A stretch of DNA of 64,000 nt from Gossypium raimondii (taxonomy: Eukaryota; Streptophyta; Magnoliopsida; Malvales; Malvaceae), in contig NC_068576.1 of the NCBI RefSeq assembly GCF_025698545.1, forward strand, positions 48,167,890 to 48,231,889. Direction: 5' to 3'. Both the position numbers and the translations under genes were made by a program. How positions within the stretch are numbered: the stretch's first letter is position 1; each line of letters starts with the position of its first letter. Positions 60,069 to 64,000 of this stretch are shown here, piece after piece. The notes below the pieces were generated by a model. It was not told the origin of the DNA. It saw only the letters and a list, made by a program, of their open reading frames with translations, and made no database searches.

Positions 60069-62221
60069 TGTAACACCTTTATACCCGATTCGACCCAAGG
60101 AACCTGATATAGGGATATTACATTTGGTGCCAAAGTGATTTTGGCTAATTACTAATATATTTGAACATAAAAAAAATAAAGTTTTCATAACTTATATTTT
60201 AGTCCCTACTACTTGGAACACACTTGATATTCCTAAGTACATGCCATCTATTCAAAATTTTGAAACATACCCTCTTGGCACTCGGAGATGTGATGAGATA
60301 GATGCTCACAACTTCAATTACAACTCTTCAAAATTACTGTACCTGATCTGTGCACGGAAAATAAAACCGTATGCTGAATAAAACTCAGTGGTACTTCTAT
60401 AATCTGAATATTTAAAGACATGATAATATAATATGCATATTTTAATTATAAACACATTTGAATATTTAAGACCACATTTATTCAAACAATGGCATTAGCC
60501 ATTCAATTTCAATTCATAAATACATCATTTCATATCATTCTCAAATCTCAGCACTTGCTATATAATATCTTTTCACAATTTAATATATATTGTTTATACA
60601 ATAATATTATTCAATACATATCCAATTCATGAATATGTAATTCATGTGTCTCATTTTCATGTTTCATTTCACTATCCCATTTTCATTTCACATACAATAT
60701 CATCCAATATCAACCATAGTGCTATTTTATTTAATTAACCCTATTAACACGACTCACACTCGGACGGATACACGGATCCAACCAACATTCCAGTTTGGCA
60801 CCCAGTGCCTCATCGGAAAAATCTGAAGTAATAACTTTACCCAGCGCTATATAAATTTGACACCCAGTGTCTCATCGGTTAAACCGAAGTAAATTGGCAC
60901 CCAATGCCTCATTGACTCAAAGTCGAAGAAATTCCTAAACTCTTCCAATCCTATGACATGCCATCTATATTCGATTCAGCCTGATACAGTTAATAGGGTT
61001 TAATTTCACTTTCCAAATACAACCAATATTCAATTATCATATTTGCACATATATATATTCACTTCAATTCAAATAATCAATATATTCATAATATATATAT
61101 CAATTCAATCCATTCAATCAACTTTTAATTCAATTTAATGTCAAAGTGTCAAATACTCACCTCAATACTTACCATATGCATTAAATAAAAATACAACAAA
61201 TTATAACTAGTTTGGGATTATAGAAATACAAACTAGAAATTACGAGCTATTCCATGTCGACTTTTTATTTTCCCTTTTAGTTAAAGATTCGATGCGACGT
61301 TAGCTATGGAATTAAAATAATTAAAATTTATCAATATAACACAATTCAATTTCATATTGAATATTTCAATTTTGACTTAATATTTGCTAAAATTTCAATT
61401 TAGCCCCTAAACCGAGACTAACTTTATTTCTTTACAATTAATCCTATATTGTTATAAAAATTTCACTTTAAACTAAATTTAATTCTGTATTTTACTTAAA
61501 TTCCTAAATTTCAAAATTTTCACAATTTAGTCCCTATTACTCAAAATTTGTAATTTATTCTACAATTTAATCCATTTTCATTTCTAGCTTAAATTTCTAT
61601 CAATTTAGTCCTTAATAATAAAATTATTCAACATTAAAAACACTTAAAAACTCAATAATTGCTAAAATTTTGACATGGGTCGGGTAGTACTTAACACCGA
61701 GATTCTAAAAATATAAAAATTACAAGAAAAATGATTAAATTAACTAACCAATTGAACTTTGAACCCTAGAGTCCCTAGCCTTGCGTCTTTCTTTCTCTTT
61801 TTCTTTTTCTTTCTCTCCTTTCAGTTTTCGTTTGGCTTTGGCTTTGGCTTTGAGTTTCTTTCTTTTTTATGTGTTTTATTATTATAATATAATATATATA
61901 CTTATTAATTACGTAAACATATTTTATTATAATATATATTAAATTTATAAATATCTTACCTTATGTCACCTTATTAAAGAACAATGGCATAATTGCTTCT
62001 TTAGTCCTTTTAATTTTTCTTTAATCTATAATTCAACTTTCACCCTATATGTAATTTAGTCCTTATACCTAATTAATCTTAATTCAAGCAGATTCACTTA
62101 ACCAAAACCTAATTAACTACACAACTAGCTTAAATATTTATTAAAATATTTACGAGTTCGATTTACGAAAACGGAGTGCCGAAAATGCACTTTTCAACAC
62201 CTTGACTATCGGGTCGTTAAA
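60069..62221 (-). mobile_element. Solo LTR 'G' (2153 bp) with 5-bp target duplication
   Basis: Starts tgtaacacctttatacccg; the other end, reversed, reads tttaacgacccgatagtcaagg (TG mutated to TT). tttag flanks it at 60064-60068 and 62222-62226. 60790-60925 carries a tandem repeat of ggcacccagtgcctcatcgg. No internal domain. Confidence 0.82.
60795..60925 (-). repeat. Degenerate tandem repeat in LTR G
   Basis: ggcacccagtgcctcatcgg (variants gacacccagtgtctcatcgg, ggcacccaatgcctcattga) appears three times, about 50-65 bp apart. Confidence 0.7.
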
Positions 62222-62226
62222 TTTAG

Positions 62227-63052
62227 AGCATCTTGATGAGGACTTAACATATATTGGCGAACACTTATAACACTTGGAGAACCAAATTAAGCCCCTAAAC
62301 AAATAGAAGACTCGTGTTCTTTGTTATAATATTCATTTATTTGCTTGAGACCTTTGATGCCTTTGCATTTTTTTAGGAAAAAAAAAAGGCAGAAGAATGA
62401 GTAGAGTGAGGGAGTTAGGGGGAGTATGAAGTATGATTCTTTTGGGTGATATTTTTGGTTGGTGATTTGATACTTATACCCAGAGGCGAATCTAAAGGGG
62501 GAAAACAGGGGCCTTGGCCCCCCTCCCAAAATGATTTTATTTCAATTTAGTCCTCTTACAAATAGAGAAATTATGAGTTAGTATACAGTGAAATTGTGCT
62601 TTGGCCTCCCTAAAATGAAAAATTTTCGATTCAATCATCTTATGAATAAATAAATTATAAATTAATATATAGTAAAATTTCACTTTCGCCCCCATATAAA
62701 TGAAATAAATTATGTATAGTCCTTTAAAAATGATGAAATTATAAGTTAATACATAATAAACTTATATTTTGATCTATGAAAAAAATTAGAATTAAATTTT
62801 GGCCCCTACTAATTTTTTTTTTTGGGGATTTGCCTCTACTTATACCTTTTGTTTATGTTAGGTTTTATTAGCTATTCTAACTTTTGCTGTGTTATTATGA
62901 TTTTCTTTTGTTGAATCTTTTTTTTTTGTGCACTAATAATTGGTTCCGTAGTTCTTTTACAAAGTTGAATAGTTGGATTAATGTGGAATGTTGTTTTGAA
63001 GATCATATTTGCCTTGCTTGAATGTGTTGTTGTGTTTTTAGTTAAAAATGTC
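62227..63052. other. Non-coding stretch including a small non-autonomous element
   Basis: 62478-62840 is bounded by agaggcgaatctaaaggggg and, reversed, agaggcaaatcccc, with gggccttggccccc inside the left end: an imperfect foldback element. 62860-63052 is probably the last internal part of the copia element that follows. Confidence 0.4.
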
Positions 63053-63063
63053 TAAGGGGGGAA
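63053..63063 (+). other. Polypurine tract of a Ty1/copia element
   Basis: aaggggggaa followed directly by tgttag, the start of the 3' LTR. Confidence 0.65.
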
Positions 63064-63064
63064 T

Positions 63065-64000
63065 TGTTAGTGCAAGTTACATTGTCTTAGCTTGCGTTTG
63101 GAAGACAATGTCACTTGTCATATTTGGTTGGTATCTTTTGATTGATAACTCTTGACTATTTAAGCACATCCTTGAGGATTTTTAGCAGCACTTTATTAAA
63201 GTGAAAACGTGGAGAAAATCAAGTTAAGCAAGGATCTTTTGAAGACTTTTAATATTATCGAAGAGATTTGTTTTTAGAAAAAGATTACAAAAAAAAAAAA
63301 ATCTTTGCTACTTCTATTCCATATTGAAGACTTTTTCGAGTTAAACTTAAGGAGATAGAGATTCACATTCATTGTAATTTTAGTGCAAATTGTTGTAAAC
63401 AAATTATTCTTGTTGTTCAATTTGTAACTAAGCTTTCATGGGGAATTTCTTAATGGGGAGAGTGATCCAATTTATGTATAGGAGTGAGGTTGTACTTGGT
63501 GAGTGAATTGAACTTAAATAATGTTTTGTACAAGAAGATATGTAGTTGATTACTCTCTAAGTAAGGGCTTGCAAACGTAGAAAGATTTATGTGTTTATCT
63601 CTTAATTTTACACTATTAGTTAGCAAGGCTAGTTATAAGTGGAAGACAAAATCAATGTACTCTCATATCTGATGCATGAAAATAAACATGGATGCGCATT
63701 TTGTGTATTCCACTTACTCCTATACCGAATGATACAATTGCTTGGAGCCATAGTCCGAATGGAGTCTACACACAAACAAAAGAAAAGGCTTACAGTTGGT
63801 TATGATTCACCACGGACCGCATAGGCTCATATGGCAATTATGGAATATATGCAACGACTATCCTCTTAAATTTCCATTTTAATGGAACCAAAGTAATCCA
63901 ATTATGTTGATGGAGTTTGCATTTTTATTTTTTTTATTTTAAATTCAATTTATAATGCTTTGTTAAAATCAATTAGTTTGAATTTAAAAAGAGTTGGATC
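63065..64000 (+). mobile_element. 3' LTR of a Ty1/copia-type element (right end not defined)
   Basis: Starts tgttagtgcaag after a polypurine tract, with a TATA-like gactatttaagcac at ~63153 and T-rich sequence downstream. The 'aagggggGAATTGTTAG' junction is typical of plant copia elements. The 3' end (CA) was not located; flanking host DNA may begin before the window ends. Confidence 0.55.

Overview
The window looks like nuclear DNA of a dicot, most probably cotton (Gossypium) or a close Malvaceae relative. This rests on intron-containing or intronless plant genes, one nuclear tRNA-Leu, and several families of very long (2-3 kb) Ty3/gypsy LTRs. The species call is inference from recognised protein families and repeat style; no search was run.

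Genes are sparse. Six loci are supported: a phytochrome kinase substrate (PKS) family gene (11271-12362, minus), a tRNA-Leu(AAG) (16655-16735, minus), an intronless P-class PPR gene resembling Arabidopsis At1g74580 (17909-20188, plus), an intronless PLS/E-class PPR gene resembling At1g74600/OTP87 (21804-24491, minus), a broken tau-class glutathione S-transferase (39712-40199, plus), and a four-exon cytosolic ribosomal protein gene eL34/RPL34 (41637-42817, minus). The two PPR genes and the GSTU relic match the Arabidopsis neighbourhood At1g74580 / At1g74590 (GSTU10) / At1g74600, so this is a conserved gene island pulled apart by insertions.

Most of the rest is transposon-derived. From left to right: the 3' end of a Ty3/gypsy chromovirus with its LTR (1-3065); a foldback element (3212-3540); a gypsy LTR (3541-7560) disrupted by a second LTR arranged as a 350-bp-arm palindrome with two initiator-Met primer sites; solo LTR 'J' (12995-15872, TSD tattc); an endogenous pararetrovirus (about 24784-32650) that contains solo LTR 'K' (25060-27591, TSD ataat); a gypsy LTR split by solo LTR 'D' (34395-36489, TSD gggtg); solo LTR 'E' (50528-56178, TSD ctccc) split one base before its end by solo LTR 'F' (53789-56172, TSD gttac); LTR 'H' (56229-59140); solo LTR 'G' (60069-62221, TSD tttag); and the polypurine tract and 3' LTR of a Ty1/copia element (63053 to the window end).

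The most interesting object is the endogenous pararetrovirus. It has a capsid-like ORF with a CCHC zinc knuckle, then a movement protein, a protease remnant, a trace of RNase H and a fourth ORF. This is the cavemovirus/solendovirus gene order. The reverse transcriptase is deleted and many frames are broken, so it is a dead copy. It begins about 290 bp upstream of the OTP87-like start codon, divergently, and may have become part of that gene's upstream region.
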